64,000 nucleotides of DNA, taken from contig JAZDSV010000039.1 in assembly GCA_036784855.1 (NCBI GenBank), forward strand, positions 82,756 through 146,755. The letters are read 5' to 3'. Every line of letters begins with the position of its first letter. The first letter of the stretch is position 1. This DNA comes from Aphelidium insulamus. Lineage: Eukaryota > Aphelidiomycota > Aphelidea > Aphelidiaceae. Positions 30,713-42,029 of the stretch are shown piece by piece. The position numbers were made by a program, and so were the translations under genes. The notes beneath the pieces are model-generated. The model was not told where the DNA came from and did no database searches. It saw nothing but the letters and a program-made list of their open reading frames with translations.

Positions 30713-32602
30713 TTACGGCATCAGAGTCAGCTTTTCAGTCTTCTGGTCGTCGTGGTAACGTACTGTGCACTTTGCAAAGTTGGTCTTCGGAAAGAATACT
30801 GTGATTGCCTTCTTGTAAGAGTTCAAGCAGACTTCTTTCCCACCTCTTGAATTTCGGAAATCGATTACTGTGTAATCTTTCACACCCAGTCGAACATATT
30901 TGCCGGCAGGGTTAGTAGTCGGATCGAATCGTGATACATGTTCCTCTATTCCTCTGCTTTGAACCAGCAGCTCAATGATCCAGCCGCCATATAGGTTGAC
31001 GTAGAAATCAATCTCTCCTGTAATGCTTTTCTTATTTTCAAAAAGTTGCGACAACTCCGGCCACACAGAAGTGGTGGTTGCTCGGATTAGGCCATAGTGG
31101 AACTCGTGTTGAAAGGCAGCCTCCTTCGGCAAATTAGTTTTTCCAGCTTGCTGCAAAACAGACGCCGACATAAACTGAATGGCGGAGCGCACCAGATCTC
31201 GCAGACTTTTGGGGTTTGCTGGAGAACGGCGAGGATATACTTGTGTATAGAAGAAACCTTGCGCCAGTGGCGATGTAAATTGTGGCTGGCAGCTGGTGGA
31301 CTCGGGCTTGAGGATACCCGCCCGTACTAGTTTGACCAGTGTATCGTTGCTGAGAGCGCGATATTCTGATGATTTAACGGTAACTTGCATCATGTGAAAT
31401 ATCTTGGCAAACCAATTGAGGGCAGTGTCCGTTCTGCCCATGCGTGGCTCGCCAAAGATTCTTCCCAGGTTGACGAAGATGGCGGGAGAATAGAGCATTT
31501 GCAATGAGTTGTTTGCTTCAACTGGACCGAGTTTGGACATGTCATTCAACGCGGTGACCACGAGACGCAGCGCACATACATGACCACCACAAAGTGTGAT
31601 TATTGAACGTTTCAGGTCATCGTCGCACTGCAGTGCGTCGTTTAACCCATGCGGGCTAGGTAAGCGCAAGAAATCCACAGACTCTTGGTCGGCAAAAACG
31701 AAATCCGAGCGACGCAGCATCGGCATCGATTTGAAATTGACTGGACTTTGGTCGATTACCAAGCTGTGGGTGGCCGCGAAAACAAACTGAATCCGAGCTG
31801 GAGCCGAACCCAGTAGCGCCGACGATCCCTTGATAAGCGTAGTCCAAAAATTGATATTGTGGAAATGCAGATGGCATTCATCAAAGTAGACGATGACTCT
31901 TGGCCGAGTTGTAGAAAGCACGATTTTCTCTTCGCGAATGTCTATCCCAACTTTGGCCAGCCGCTCAAAAGGTTCATCATCAGTACCAACCCGCAACTGA
32001 ACATGATAAACACGAGCTGTCATGTCTACGGTGTCGAAATGATGCCGCAGAAGAGTACCCAGGGACGTTTTGCCATAACCTGCCGGAGCCATAACAGCGA
32101 CGAACATATGTTCGTCCAAGTGATCCAACAGCCGATTAAGCAAGCCTCTTCGTGGGAGATGCGGGCCACGCAACGAAATATCGTCAATCTGCACATCCGC
32201 GGTCGTGCCACCTAATGATCGTTGGATTTCTTCGTGGCGCTCGTTACTATGCTTGCGCTCCTGACTCTTTGACCTACTCGGAGGCTCATCAATGTCCATC
32301 ATGAAGGCACCGCCTACCACACAGTTAGTCGTCATATTAACATAAGAATTCTGCTTACCCTTGGGCTCTCCGGTCACCTTGATCATCGTCTTGCCAGTGA
32401 ATGGATTGAGAGAATCGCCGTGCTCGTGAGCACCAATTCCATACGCCACTCCGTCCTCGATCTCCTCAACCGTCTTGACGTCGAATTCCTCCTTCAGCGA
32501 GGCGACAGGCAGTTTTCCATCGAGCGTCAGTTTCGTGTTGACAATTTTCGGGTCCCCGGTGCACTCGACAGTGTCGTAGAAGTGAATGGCGATTTTGCTC
32601 AT
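30713..32602 (-). CDS. Crinkler-type protein: header, P-loop NTPase and REase-fold nuclease
   Basis: Single exon; Met at 32602 or 32611. Three parts in order. First, an N-terminal ubiquitin-like-header region (MSKIAIHFYDTVECTG ... DGVAYGIGAHEHGDS) and a basic linker. Second, an NTPase with Walker A VMAPAGYGKTSLGTLL and Walker B RVIVYFDECHLHFH, then QFVFAATHSLVID. Third, a restriction-endonuclease-fold tail: FQHEFHYGLIRATT, GEIDFYVNLYGGWIIELLVQ, IEEHVSRFD and KDYTVIDFR. The tail follows the Crinkler nuclease pattern (D-F-Y ... W-x-I-E-L-L ... EH..RF ... DY.V.DFR). Known relatives act in host-microbe or inter-organism conflict in oomycetes and fungi. Full length with no breaks, so potentially functional. 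No signal peptide is seen. Confidence 0.9.
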   Translation of the reverse strand: MSKIAIHFYDTVECTGDPKIVNTKLTLDGKLPVASLKEEFDVKTVEEIEDGVAYGIGAHEHGDSLNPFTGKTMIKVTGEPKGKQNSYVNMTTNCVVGGAFMMDIDEPPSRSKSQERKHSNERHEEIQRSLGGTTADVQIDDISLRGPHLPRRGLLNRLLDHLDEHMFVAVMAPAGYGKTSLGTLLRHHFDTVDMTARVYHVQLRVGTDDEPFERLAKVGIDIREEKIVLSTTRPRVIVYFDECHLHFHNINFWTTLIKGSSALLGSAPARIQFVFAATHSLVIDQSPVNFKSMPMLRRSDFVFADQESVDFLRLPSPHGLNDALQCDDDLKRSIITLCGGHVCALRLVVTALNDMSKLGPVEANNSLQMLYSPAIFVNLGRIFGEPRMGRTDTALNWFAKIFHMMQVTVKSSEYRALSNDTLVKLVRAGILKPESTSCQPQFTSPLAQGFFYTQVYPRRSPANPKSLRDLVRSAIQFMSASVLQQAGKTNLPKEAAFQHEFHYGLIRATTTSVWPELSQLFENKKSITGEIDFYVNLYGGWIIELLVQSRGIEEHVSRFDPTTNPAGKYVRLGVKDYTVIDFRNSRGGKEVCLNSYKKAITVFFPKTNFAKCTVRYHDDQKTEKLTLMP

Positions 32603-33362
32603 TTTTCGCACTTTGAAGAATTAAGCGAGATTAACCGATGATGGCTGCACAATTTGTCAGCCAATGAGAATCAAGCTTGTAAACAGCGGCGGACAATGCA
32701 TCCACTGTCCGCCTGTTGTCATTAATTGTCTTTAAAAGTCCGAGATGATTTTGTTTCAAGGCCACCACCGCCTCAAGCGCGCGCCCCTCTAGAGTCGCAG
32801 CCCGCAAAAATTCTAGCATTTTAGCAATTCTTTTAGCAGCTTGTCGGCGCCTACAAACCCAGTTTTTGGGTTGTTGAACAGTTTGTTTAGTAATTGATAG
32901 AAGTCGGCGCCATTGTATATATCAAAAAAGATAATTATCCAGAATAATTATTTAATTGAGGCGTGAAAGAGTGGGACAGAATCGTTACCGGTAAAATGCC
33001 TTCCTTTGCATTGTACCGTGTTGATTTGCTTTTCCAATGAGTCCAACTTAAGGATGCTAAAATTATCAACCTGCTGTTGTTTCGAGCTTCGATCAAAGAA
33101 TGATATTTCTCCATTTGGCCTTTGCACTTCAAAGATTTCTTAAGGCCCTTTTTAAATTTTATATATTGATTAATCTCATTTGGGACCAAAATAAGGCAAA
33201 CCTTAGTGCACGATTTAGTATCATTCAGAAAAAAATCACATAATTTTTCCGGCGACATTTATGGCGCAGAAAAAAAGTTGAATATTTTCTGAATGCAAAA
33301 TAAATATCAGAAAAGTTTTATGTTAATTATTTTGGTCCCAAATAAAAGAGATCACTTCTGCA
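32603..33362. other. AT-rich intergenic region
   Basis: Holds the promoter of the Crinkler gene and a fold-back element (see 33179-33342). A minus-strand frame at 32935-33258 (MSPEKLCDFFLNDTKSCTKV...) overlaps that fold-back and has no recognised family, so I do not call it a gene. Confidence 0.5.
33179..33342. repeat. 164-bp imperfect inverted repeat (MITE-like fold-back)
   Basis: The ends are exact inverted repeats: tttgggaccaaaataa at 33179-33194 and its complement at 33327-33342. Inner segments (attcagaaaaaaat and atattttctgaat) also pair. The element abuts the 5'-truncated ankyrin pseudogene at 33363 and may have caused or sealed that break. Confidence 0.65.
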
Positions 33363-33905
33363 GGCAATCCTCCCGCGCTTTTTGACATCAAGTACAGCGG
33401 TGCTCTCACGGGAATAGTGCTTATTAAATTTGGAGCAGACGTCAATTTTGTGTTTGATGGTTCCACGCCGCTGGACATGGTGTTGCTGAAATACAATTAC
33501 GAGCGAGATCCTTGTGCTTCACGGCGCCAAGAAAGCCCAACCATTCCATAATGAGTCCGCCAAATGGCGTCAAGTCCAGCAGCTGGTGGAGTATCGACAC
33601 TCATACTTGTGCATCAAGCTAATCGAACAAGGCACCATTGACGCTAGAGACATTGTAGCGCCAGCGCTGATGAATTGTCATCGACATGATTGTTGGTCGC
33701 TGTCCTACTTGGCATGGAACTACCCGAGGAGACAATAAATGTAATTTGCCATGAGATTGATCGTACTGCAATTGCGGGACACTCGTTGGAGGCGCGTCAA
33801 GAAGCTTTCCTGTCAAACCCGGAACCATCAGAAGAAGATGTTACTCTGGCCTTGATGACACTGACTGTTGCCAAACCGCCTCCACCAGACAAAAGCGACG
33901 CGTAG
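33363..33905 (+). pseudogene. 5'-truncated ankyrin gene with frameshifts
   Basis: Begins abruptly with NPPALFDIKYSGALTGIVLI, KFGADVNFVFDGSTPLD, matching the second half of the intact gene at 34406. It then changes frame to ILVLHGAKKAQ ... VEYRHSYLCIKLIEQ, and again to LLGMELPEETINVICHEIDR ... PEPSEEDVTLALM, ending at 33903-33905. At least two frameshifts and no 5' half. Confidence 0.85.
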
Positions 33906-34405
33906 AATGCTTTTCCACTTTATAATCAAATATGTTTTGCGAAAACGTTCTTGGAGCCACAATACTGGGACCTTTAGGAGCGCTCAGAAGCACTTTGATC
34001 TAGATTGAACCATCCGAGAAGACGTGATTCGTTGAGCGCCGTCACAGATACAATCACTTCAGCGTTGAAGTATTTGTATCTGAGAGGTAATTGTTTTTGC
34101 TAGCAACACATTCGCATGGAATTTGGTTGAAATAAAAGCATCTTGTCATGATAGGTGTATACCACAATATGTATTTAGCATTGAGTGTCACGATTATTCC
34201 GAAGCTGGATTTGCGCAATTTATTGCGTTGGTCCAGCCGAGCTGCAAATCAGTTGTAACATCAAGGTAACATGAAGGAAACTTTTTTATACACAGGTAAA
34301 TTATCCCATGAAACGGCAACCTGCACAATATTTCAGCCAGCCAGCCAATCAGTGCACAACGTGGCAACCCGTGCCGGGCGACGTGCATCCGCATCATCAA
34401 ATGTG
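33906..34405. other. Promoter/intergenic region of the intact ankyrin gene
   Basis: 500 bp between two members of the ankyrin family. No gene supported. A frame open from 34271 leads into the ankyrin gene but would hide its signal peptide. Confidence 0.5.
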
Positions 34406-36551
34406 ATGGAATTCCGCGTCGTCGTCTGGTGCGCCGCCGCTGTGCTGTTGTTTCTGCCCAACGCGCTCTCAGTTAGCCCGGAACTGTCCAGACAAGTGTT
34501 GGCTATACCGCGAATGACTGGGGAGTTGATGCCAATTCTTTGGGACGAGTTGGATTTAGCACTTTCCGTCAAGTCGAGCGCGCTCGTCAACGCTGTGCAT
34601 GACAAGGCAGCCATGCTTCTCGGGACGGAAGGGACGCAACGTATGCTGCAACTGGTACATCTGGTGGATGAGCTGAAATACGCGATGGACGTGAAATCGT
34701 GCACCCTTGTCAAAGAGGTGCACGAAAAGGCCACGAAGATTATCGGGCGCGATGCGGCGGACGGAATGCTACAAAAACGCACGGATTCGGTGATTCCCGT
34801 GCTGGTTGATGCTTTCAAGGCCGGAAATTCCGCGGGCATCATCCACCTTATGGATGCGGTGCCGTCCCTGAGAGATCGAGTGCTGCACGACGGCTTGTAT
34901 GCCATCCACTTGGCCGCGAAACATAATCTGCCTATTGTGGCTCGTTTTCTGTTGGAGAAAAACCCGGAGCAATCTGAGCTGCGCCGCCTGATTTCCCCGT
35001 CTAAAAAGTGTAAGTACTTTGCCCAAGTGTTGTCCGGTATGATATTTTCTCATCTCGCCCGTAGCTGATGATGAAAAACCCAAAATTACGCCATTTGACT
35101 TTGCAAAGCCAGAAGTTTCACGCGTGCTGCTTAAGTATGGACGTCAGGATATTGGCGGTAATTGGCACAAGCTTGAACTGGCAGCCCAAGTTGGGCCGCT
35201 TGATGCATTTGTGCATTTGTTTACGGAATACGAGAACAATCCTGGTCCATATTGGAACTTAGAAATGTGGTATAGCGCAATTGAAGACTTGCTATTGACC
35301 GCTGTGGGTCACAATCAAGGTGAAATTGCTGGTTGGCTGGCAAAACATCCCAGCATCGAGGGCTCATTGTCGAAGCAGTATAATTTTTGGGAGAAGCAAA
35401 GCCAAGCTACCAGAGTAATTGCGGGTCAGCCGCTAAACACCGGCGAGGACTTTAGTGATTTTTTGTTCAAGGCTGCGCGAGCAGGATCTACATCATCGGT
35501 GAAATTTATCACTGAAAAATGGCCAGGTAGCGTTCACGCCACAGATTACGATGGGAGAACGCCACTCTTCTACGCGGCCGCGCACTCGACGCCCGATATT
35601 ATGCAACTATTGATCGACAAGGGCGCAAATGTGAATGCAGTAGACCGCAGCATGCAATCTGTGCTCGATTACGTGCTCGAGTACGATGTCTACCAATCTA
35701 GCTCCCATGCCCGCTATGAGAACGTAAAGCTACTGCTGGAACGCGGTGCCAATATTCGTGCCAACGACATCTCGCAGAAAGCGCCGCTACAAGTTGCCGC
35801 TAATTTTCACTCGTATGATATATTCGAAATTGTTCTTCAGCACGCCGGCAATCAAGGTTTGGATGTGACTTCTGCATCTGGCGGCGGGGTGGCTGCGTTG
35901 AAAATTACTGCCGATAGCTTCGTCTGTGCGGTAGACAAGATGCTGCTGCTGCTTGGAGCTGGTGTCAAAGTTGACGTTGGCAGTCCTCCCCCACTCTTTG
36001 TTATCAAGGATAGTGGTGCACTGATGGGTAAATTACTGATCAAATACGGAGCTGATGTCAATTTTGTATTTGATGGGAACACACCGCTGGACTCGGCTTT
36101 GGACAAGCACCCATACGAATGGGCCGAGATTCTTGTGCGACATGGTGCCCAGGCAGCAGCACCTCGTAATTTAGTGGATATTTATTCTCAGTATCGTCTT
36201 GCTAACTATCTGGTCGACCTTCGTCGTTCATTTTTATGTGCCAAGCTTATCGAGCAGAAAGTTATCGGTATTGGCGCGGTAGTCAGCAGAGGCACAATTC
36301 TGCGACGCGCCTGCTGGTCAGCGGTACTACTTGGCATAAACCTTCCAGATGGAATGCTGAACGCATTCTGCGACGGTATAGACCTTGCTGAAATACCGGA
36401 AAGCTCGATAGAGGCACGTACCGAAGTTTTCACATCCAACTCGGAGCCATCGGAAGACGACGTAACTCTGGCCCTAGAGCTGCAAATTGAACCCAAACCA
36501 CCAACGCCAAAACCCAGAAGCACTTCGAAGCATTGGCTAAAGTTTTGGTGA
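34406..36551 (+). CDS. Secreted ankyrin-repeat protein (intact family member)
   Basis: Exons 34406-35009 and 35065-36551 with a 55-nt GTAAGT...TAG intron, phase 1; 696 residues. Signal peptide MEFRVVVWCAAAVLLFLPNA, then a helical N-terminal domain with two related segments (DELDLALSVKSSALVNAVHD, DELKYAMDVKSCTLVKEVHE). Ankyrin repeats start at DGLYAIHLAAKHNLPIVARF and continue (GRTPLFYAAAHSTPDIMQLL, IDKGANVNAVDRS, ENVKLLLERGANIRANDISQ, KYGADVNFVFDGNTPLD, EWAEILVRHGAQ). The C-terminal domain LLGINLPDGMLNAFCDGIDL ... SEPSEDDVTLAL is shared only within this family. Full-length reference for six fragments in the window. Secreted protein-binding role inferred. Confidence 0.85.
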
Positions 36552-36689
36552 TGTTTTTTTTCGGGTTGGAAATGTAGACAGCAACGTAACGATTCTGCGG
36601 TACTACTTGACGCGTAAAAGTTTTCACATCAAACGTGGAGCCGCCAGATAAGGTGGACTCTGGCCGTGTGCTTAGATGATTGAACCCAC

Positions 36690-37734
36690 ATTTCTATTCT
36701 ATGCGGTTGCGCACTCGACCTCCGACACTACACAGCTCTTATCGACAAGGGAGCAGATGTCAATGCGGGCAACAATCCCATGACCGGCGCAAGCAATCGG
36801 TGCTTGATTACGGGCTGGAATGAATTCGATGCCTCTAAATGGAGTTCCCATGCGTGGTATGAAAACGTAAAGCTTCCTTCTCCTAGAACTCGGCGCCGAC
36901 GTCCATGCAAACGACATCTCGATTAAGGCCCCACTACAAGAAGTAGCTCGCCTTCACTCATATGATATGTTCAAAATCGTTCTTCAGCGCGCCTTCAAAC
37001 AAGGTTTAGATGCGTGTACTGCTTCTGGCGGCGGTGTGACTGCGTTGAAAGTTATTGCCAGAATACCCGAAAATCAAATGGACAAACTGCTGCTACTCGA
37101 CTACTCGATGCCGGTGTCAATGTTAATGCAGGCATCCTCCCGCGCTCTTTTCAATCACCGACGACAGCACGCTCACGGGAGAAGTGCTGATCAAGGCTGG
37201 AGCAGGCGTGAATTTCGTGTGTCAAGGAAGAACACTTCTAGACAATGCACTTCGAGATGGCTATTACAAATGGCCCAGATTTTTGCGCCACGTGGTGCCA
37301 AGACAGCAGCAGCATCTGTTCTCTTACAGGATGACACTGCTCAGTACGATCTGCTCAAAGTGCTTGTTGGAAAGGCCATTCGATATTATGCGCCAAACTT
37401 ATCGAACAGAACGTTATTGATGTTGAAGTTGTCATTGTGGAGATCAGAGAGATAATTCTGCGACGCGCCTGTTGGTGTGCTACTGGGTACAGTGCTTCCA
37501 GTCGGAATGCTGAATGCATTCTGCGACGGCATAGACCTTGCTGCAATACTGCGAAGCTCCCTGGAAGCACGCAGAAAAGTGTTCACAACAAACTCGGAGC
37601 CATCAGACGACGATGTGTATCTGGCCTTAACGCTCAATATCGAACCAATACTTCCGGCCGGTGGCACAATCGCCACACAACACAGTTTTGAAGTAGTTTG
37701 TTCGCTGTCACGCATGAATGAGAGCGGAACTTAA
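36690..37734 (+). pseudogene. Decayed ankyrin-family copy
   Basis: Directly downstream of the intact gene and in the same orientation. Recognisable pieces in several frames: LIDKGADVNAGNN, an equivalent of GADVHANDISIKAPL, HSYDMFKIVLQRAFKQGLDA, ASGGGVTALKVIA, then LLGTVLPVGMLNAFCDGIDL and TNSEPSDDDVYLALTLNI. Numerous small deletions and frameshifts; the N-terminal third is gone. Confidence 0.8.
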
Positions 37735-37898
37735 ATTCTGCATCAATTTCTCGAGTAACAGCAGCGATACTAGCGAGTATGAGAGATAATCAGCTGAGCA
37801 GCAACACTGACTTGCATGCATTCACGCAATAGTATAGACATATAGATATTTGCATGTTCTGCACTTGTTCTACTGTTCTCAACACACGGCACGAATAC

Positions 37899-38586
37899 TC
37901 AGAACCGCTCGCGGGCACGGCTGGCCACGTTGCGCAGGTTGGAGTAGACCTTGCCGGGCGGGGAGCCGAGTATCAGCGCGCACACGGCATCACGCGCAAT
38001 CTTGATATTCTGAAAGGAGCCCAGGATGTGGACCCGGGTGTCGGCCAGCACAATACGCGTCCGACTCACGTTCTCAATGGTGAACTTTGTCTTGCCGTCC
38101 TTGCCGGCCACGCGGCCAATAGCACGTGACAAGTGGTCGCCGTGCAGCGTCTTCACATCCTTCACCTGGAACGACTCGACGTACAGATCATCCAGTCGCA
38201 GCAGTGCCATGGCGTCTGCCACGTCAAACCCAAGTGTGAATGCGTAGATGAAATCAGCCGCCCGGTGCAGATGCCCAACCTCTGGCGTGACTTTGGTTGC
38301 CTGCCCTGTCAGTGGTGTTCTCATATGTGATATTTATATATCGGACATGCATAGAAAATACTGCTATACACCACGCAAGCATACTAAAGAGACTACACAC
38401 CTTAATCTCGACGCATTTGGCACGCGTGTTGAATCGAATTTGAAGGCCCATCTGGTCGACCAGCGGCGTGTACAGCTGCATCCAACGCTGCTTGAGTGGC
38501 GTCAGTCGGTGGGGCGGCACGGGGACACGGCGGTACGAATCGCGCGCCGAACTGCTCTACACTCGCGTGAAATATACATGTCAGCC

Positions 38587-38621
<35 letters not shown>

Positions 38622-38838
38622 GAGTGAAGTGAGCATGGCAACGTGCCTTGAGCATGTCCTTGCCGGTCAGTGCGGCGAACACGGGTATATCGGCGGCGGG
38701 TACGGGCGCGTTGTTGTTGCTTGGCAAAGAAGACAAGTATTCCGCAGTATCGGGCGCGTCATGCTCCACTGTGGTGCTGACGGCGGCGGTATTGCTGTCG
38801 GTGTGAGAGCTGGCAGAGGATTCTGTGGTCGCTGCCAT
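37899..38838 (-). CDS. PNO1: PNO1/Dim2 ribosome-assembly KH-domain protein
   Basis: 40S ribosome biogenesis factor needed for late 20S pre-rRNA processing. Minus-strand exons 38838-38647, 38556-38401 and 38300-37899; 249 residues, the usual length. Motifs: RRVPVPPHRLTPLKQRW, LGLQIRF-like MGLQIRFNTRAKCVEIK, RAADFIYAFTLGFDVADAMA, LLRLDDLYVESFQ, DVKTLHGDHLSRAIGRVAGK, GKTKFTIENVSRTRIVLAD and VHILGSFQNIKIARDAVCAL. The first intron (38646-38557) starts GCACGT and holds a (gt)n tract at about 38592-38620; only that donor gives the right phase. It is the sole core gene within 22-48 kb, flanked by ankyrin genes and wrecks. Confidence 0.95.
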
Positions 38839-39239
38839 TGCAAGATGTGAAAATTGCGCGTGTTTAGTCAATGAATGCGAGGGTTTATGGAAATAAGAAT
38901 TAATTAATCTTCGACGGTCGGAAGCCACGCGGTCGGTACCATCAGCTCGTGCGGGCCAAAAGGACCGGAAAATGGAACGTCATGCTCGCATGCAGGAAAG
39001 GGAAACACACTTACTGGCACCCCCGACGACGATTTATAATAATAAGTAATAAATATTAGCGCTGCTGCTCCCAGGTCCAACATAGCGGTCTGCGAAAGTT
39101 CTCGTCGGTTAAGGACACGTTTGTCTGTGGCCGTCGTGAAGGCAACCGCTTGCAGCTTGCTTGAGCGTTGTGGGCAATAATTTCATCATCCATAATAAAT
39201 ATTAATAATAAATAAAAACAGTTTGCAAATGTATCATCG
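38839..39239. other. Intergenic region upstream of PNO1
   Basis: No gene supported. The PNO1 promoter should lie in its first part. Confidence 0.5.
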
Positions 39240-39600
39240 CAAAGCAAATCATCGTTTGCAAATGTACAATCTGGCAATTACGCGTAGAAAAGAGCAACTT
39301 TGACACGCGTGTCAAAGAATTTGCATACTTTCGGAGGTCGAGTGCGCAGCCGCATAGAATAGAGGTGTGTGTTCTCCCATAGTACTCTGTGGCACTAACG
39401 CTGCCGGGCCAACTCTGCATTATATTCCATGGATGTCTTGGATCCTGCGCGGGCGGCGTCAACACGTGCCGGCTACAGAAATCGCCGTGTTCCACAACCG
39501 GCCGGCTACAACTTGGAATGCCACGCTTTGCTTGTTCCAGAACGGATTTCGCCACTCGAAAATCCTTCGAGGCTTTGATGACTCGCCAGCCAGTTTGCAA
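39240..39600 (-). pseudogene. Ankyrin-family remnant, minus strand
   Basis: The minus translation contains SWPGSVSATEYYGRTHTSIL and CGCALDLRKYANSL. This corresponds to KWPGSVHATDYDGRTPLFYA AAHSTPDIMQLL of the intact gene, with short indels. The flanks are too eroded to assign. It may be the 3' end of the same decayed unit as sequence to about 39730. Confidence 0.6.
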
Positions 39601-39733
39601 TGCTTACCTGATACTCATTGACGGCGGCTTTCATCAGTATTTCAACCGGAAAATGCCAACCATGCGTGGTTTGACAACGCTTTTATTTTATAAAGAAGTT
39701 ATTAAGCTACGCCATTGTTAGTCGAGGACAACT

Positions 39734-41493
39734 TTACCAAAACGACCAACACCACGTTGAAGTTGATGGGCGGCGGAGTTGGGGGTCTGGGTCAATTTTT
39801 AGCGATAAGGCAAGGTCAATGTCGTCCACAGATGGCTTTGCGCTTGATGTAAAAATTTCTTTGCGTTCTTCCACATAACTTTCCGGTATTGCACCTTGGT
39901 CTATACCGTTGCAAAAAACATTAAGCATTCCATCGGGAAGAATTGTACCAAGTAGCACGGCTGACCAACAGGCACGTCGCAGAATTGTGGTTCTTCCTGC
40001 GACAACGCGAACACTTATAATTTTTTGCTCTATAAGCTTGGCACATAAAAACGAATGACGATATTCGACAAGGTAGTTAGCTAGATCGAATTGAGAATCC
40101 GCGAAATTACGAGGCGCTGCTGCTTTGGCACCGTGCCGCGCAAGGACCTCGGCCCATTTGTATGATTGCTGCTTCAACGCCTTGTCCAGCGGTGTGTTCC
40201 CATCATACACAAAATTGACATCCGCTCCATATTTGATCAGCATTTCTCCCATCCGTGCATCACCATCCTTGATAGCAAAGAGTGCCGGGGGACTGCCTGC
40301 ATTAACATCGACACCAGCTCGAATCAGCAGTAGCAACTTGTCAACGTGGCAAACAATATCTTGAGCAATAGTTTTCAATGCAACCACACCACCGCCAGCT
40401 GCAGAAGTCACATCCAAACCTTGGTTGCGGGCATGCCGAAGCAAAATTTCGAATATATCATACGAGTGAAGGCGAGGCGCAATTTGTAGTCGCGCGTTAC
40501 GCGAGACGTCGTATGCACGGTCGTCGGAGCCGCTTTCCAGTAGAAGCATTACGTTTTCGTACCGTGCTGGAGAGTTATCTCCATAAAAAATATCGTATTC
40601 GAGCACGTAATCAAGCACAGATTGCCTATGGTGGTCGACTGCGTTCACATTTGAGCCCTTGTCGATCAATAGTTGCATAATAGCGGGACTCGAATGCGCA
40701 GCCGCGTAGATTAAAGGCGTTCTACCATCGTCATCTGTGGCGTGAACGCTTCCTGGCCATTTTTCAGTAGTATATTTCACCGACGATGTAGATCCTGCGC
40801 GCGCAGCCTCGAACAAAAAATCACTAAAGTCCTCGCCGGTGTTTAGCGGCTGACCAGCAATTACTCTGGTAGCTTGGCTTTGCTTCTCCCAAAAATTATG
40901 CTGCTGCGACAATGAGCCCTCGATGCTGGGATGCTTTGCCAGCCAACCAGCAATTTCACCTTGACTGTGATTCACAGCGGTCAAAAGCATTTTTTTAATC
41001 GCCTCATGCCACAATTCTATGTCCCAGTACGGACCAGGATTGTTCTCGTATTCCGTAAAAAAATGCACAAATGCTTTCAGCGGCCCAACTTTGGTTGCCA
41101 GTTTAAGCTTGTACCAATTACTGCCAATATCCTGACGTCCATAAGCAAGCAGCACGCGTGAAACTTCTGGCTTTGCAATGTCAAATGGCGTAATTATAAG
41201 ATTTTCATCATCAGCTACCAGACGACATGAACAAATATCATATTGGACAACACTTGTGCATATGACTTACACTTTTTGGACGGGAATGGTGCACGGTGCA
41301 GCTCAGATTGCTCCGGGTTTTTCTCCAACAGAAAACGCGCCACAAAAGCCAGATTATGTTTTGCGGCCAGATGGATGGCATACATCCCATCATGCACGGC
41401 GCGCTCCCTCAAGGGCGGCACCGGATCCACAAGGTGGATAAGGCAAGCGGAATTTCCGGCCTTGAACGCATTAACCAGCACGGGAATTACCAA
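39734..41493 (-). CDS. Ankyrin-repeat protein, second long family member, probably 5'-truncated
   Basis: Exons 41493-41271 (start uncertain) and 41214-39734, with a 56-nt GTAAGT...TAG intron at the same place and phase as in the gene at 34406; about 567 residues from the first Met. Blocks: VIPVLVNAFKAGNSACLIHL, GMYAIHLAAKHNLAFVARFL, GRTPLIYAAAHSSPAIMQLL, IDKGSNVNAVDHHRQSVLDY, KYGADVNFVYDGNTPLDKAL and LLGTILPDGMLNVFCNGID. Compared with the 34406 protein it lacks the signal peptide and the first helical domain: upstream the frame stays open for a short way (LRAQRTDLV) and then enters promoter-like sequence. Either a shorter intracellular version or a gene that lost its leader. Confidence 0.7.
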
Positions 41494-42029
41494 ATCCGTG
41501 CGTTGCGCGCGCAGGAGCTTTTGGCTGTGCGTGTGATTGGCTGATTGCGAGAAACGTGCCGTGCAATCGATTGGCTGGTTTCGATTTGTTTCAAGAGTGT
41601 CCGATGCGTTCTCATATTCGGATGCCTGTGAAACTAACAGGAATAGTAGATAGTAGTCATAAGCACGTCGCTTGACTCGAGGTGATATCTTGTTATGGCA
41701 AACCGTTTAATGCGTGTCCAGTGCGTATACAAAATAACGTAGCAATATTATTGTGGAACTCCAACGGCACTGCTTGGCAACACTTGTAAGAAGCTACGCA
41801 AGTGCTATCTCAGAGATTGAGTAACTTTGAATTTGATTCCAGGAATGAGCGACTGTTGGTGAAGTCCGTTCTACGATTCAGGAAGCACGCTGGATATATT
41901 TCAACGTGCTCAGCGTACTTGCTGGATATTATCCAGTGGAAATGCGTTGGTGCATCGAGTCAGTGCAGTTAAAAGAAGTTGTTGCTGCTGCCTAACTGTA
42001 CTATTCGATTCTCAAAATGCCAGAAAGAA
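41494..42029. other. Intergenic region, nothing recognised
   Basis: About 535 bp. CCAAT-type boxes (gattggctgattg near 41530-41545, cgattggctgg near 41569-41580) suggest a promoter for the minus-strand ankyrin gene. No coding signal supported. Confidence 0.45.

Noticed and set aside
32935..33258. 107-codon minus-strand frame
   Set aside because: Overlaps the fold-back element, is AT-rich and shows no recognisable domain.
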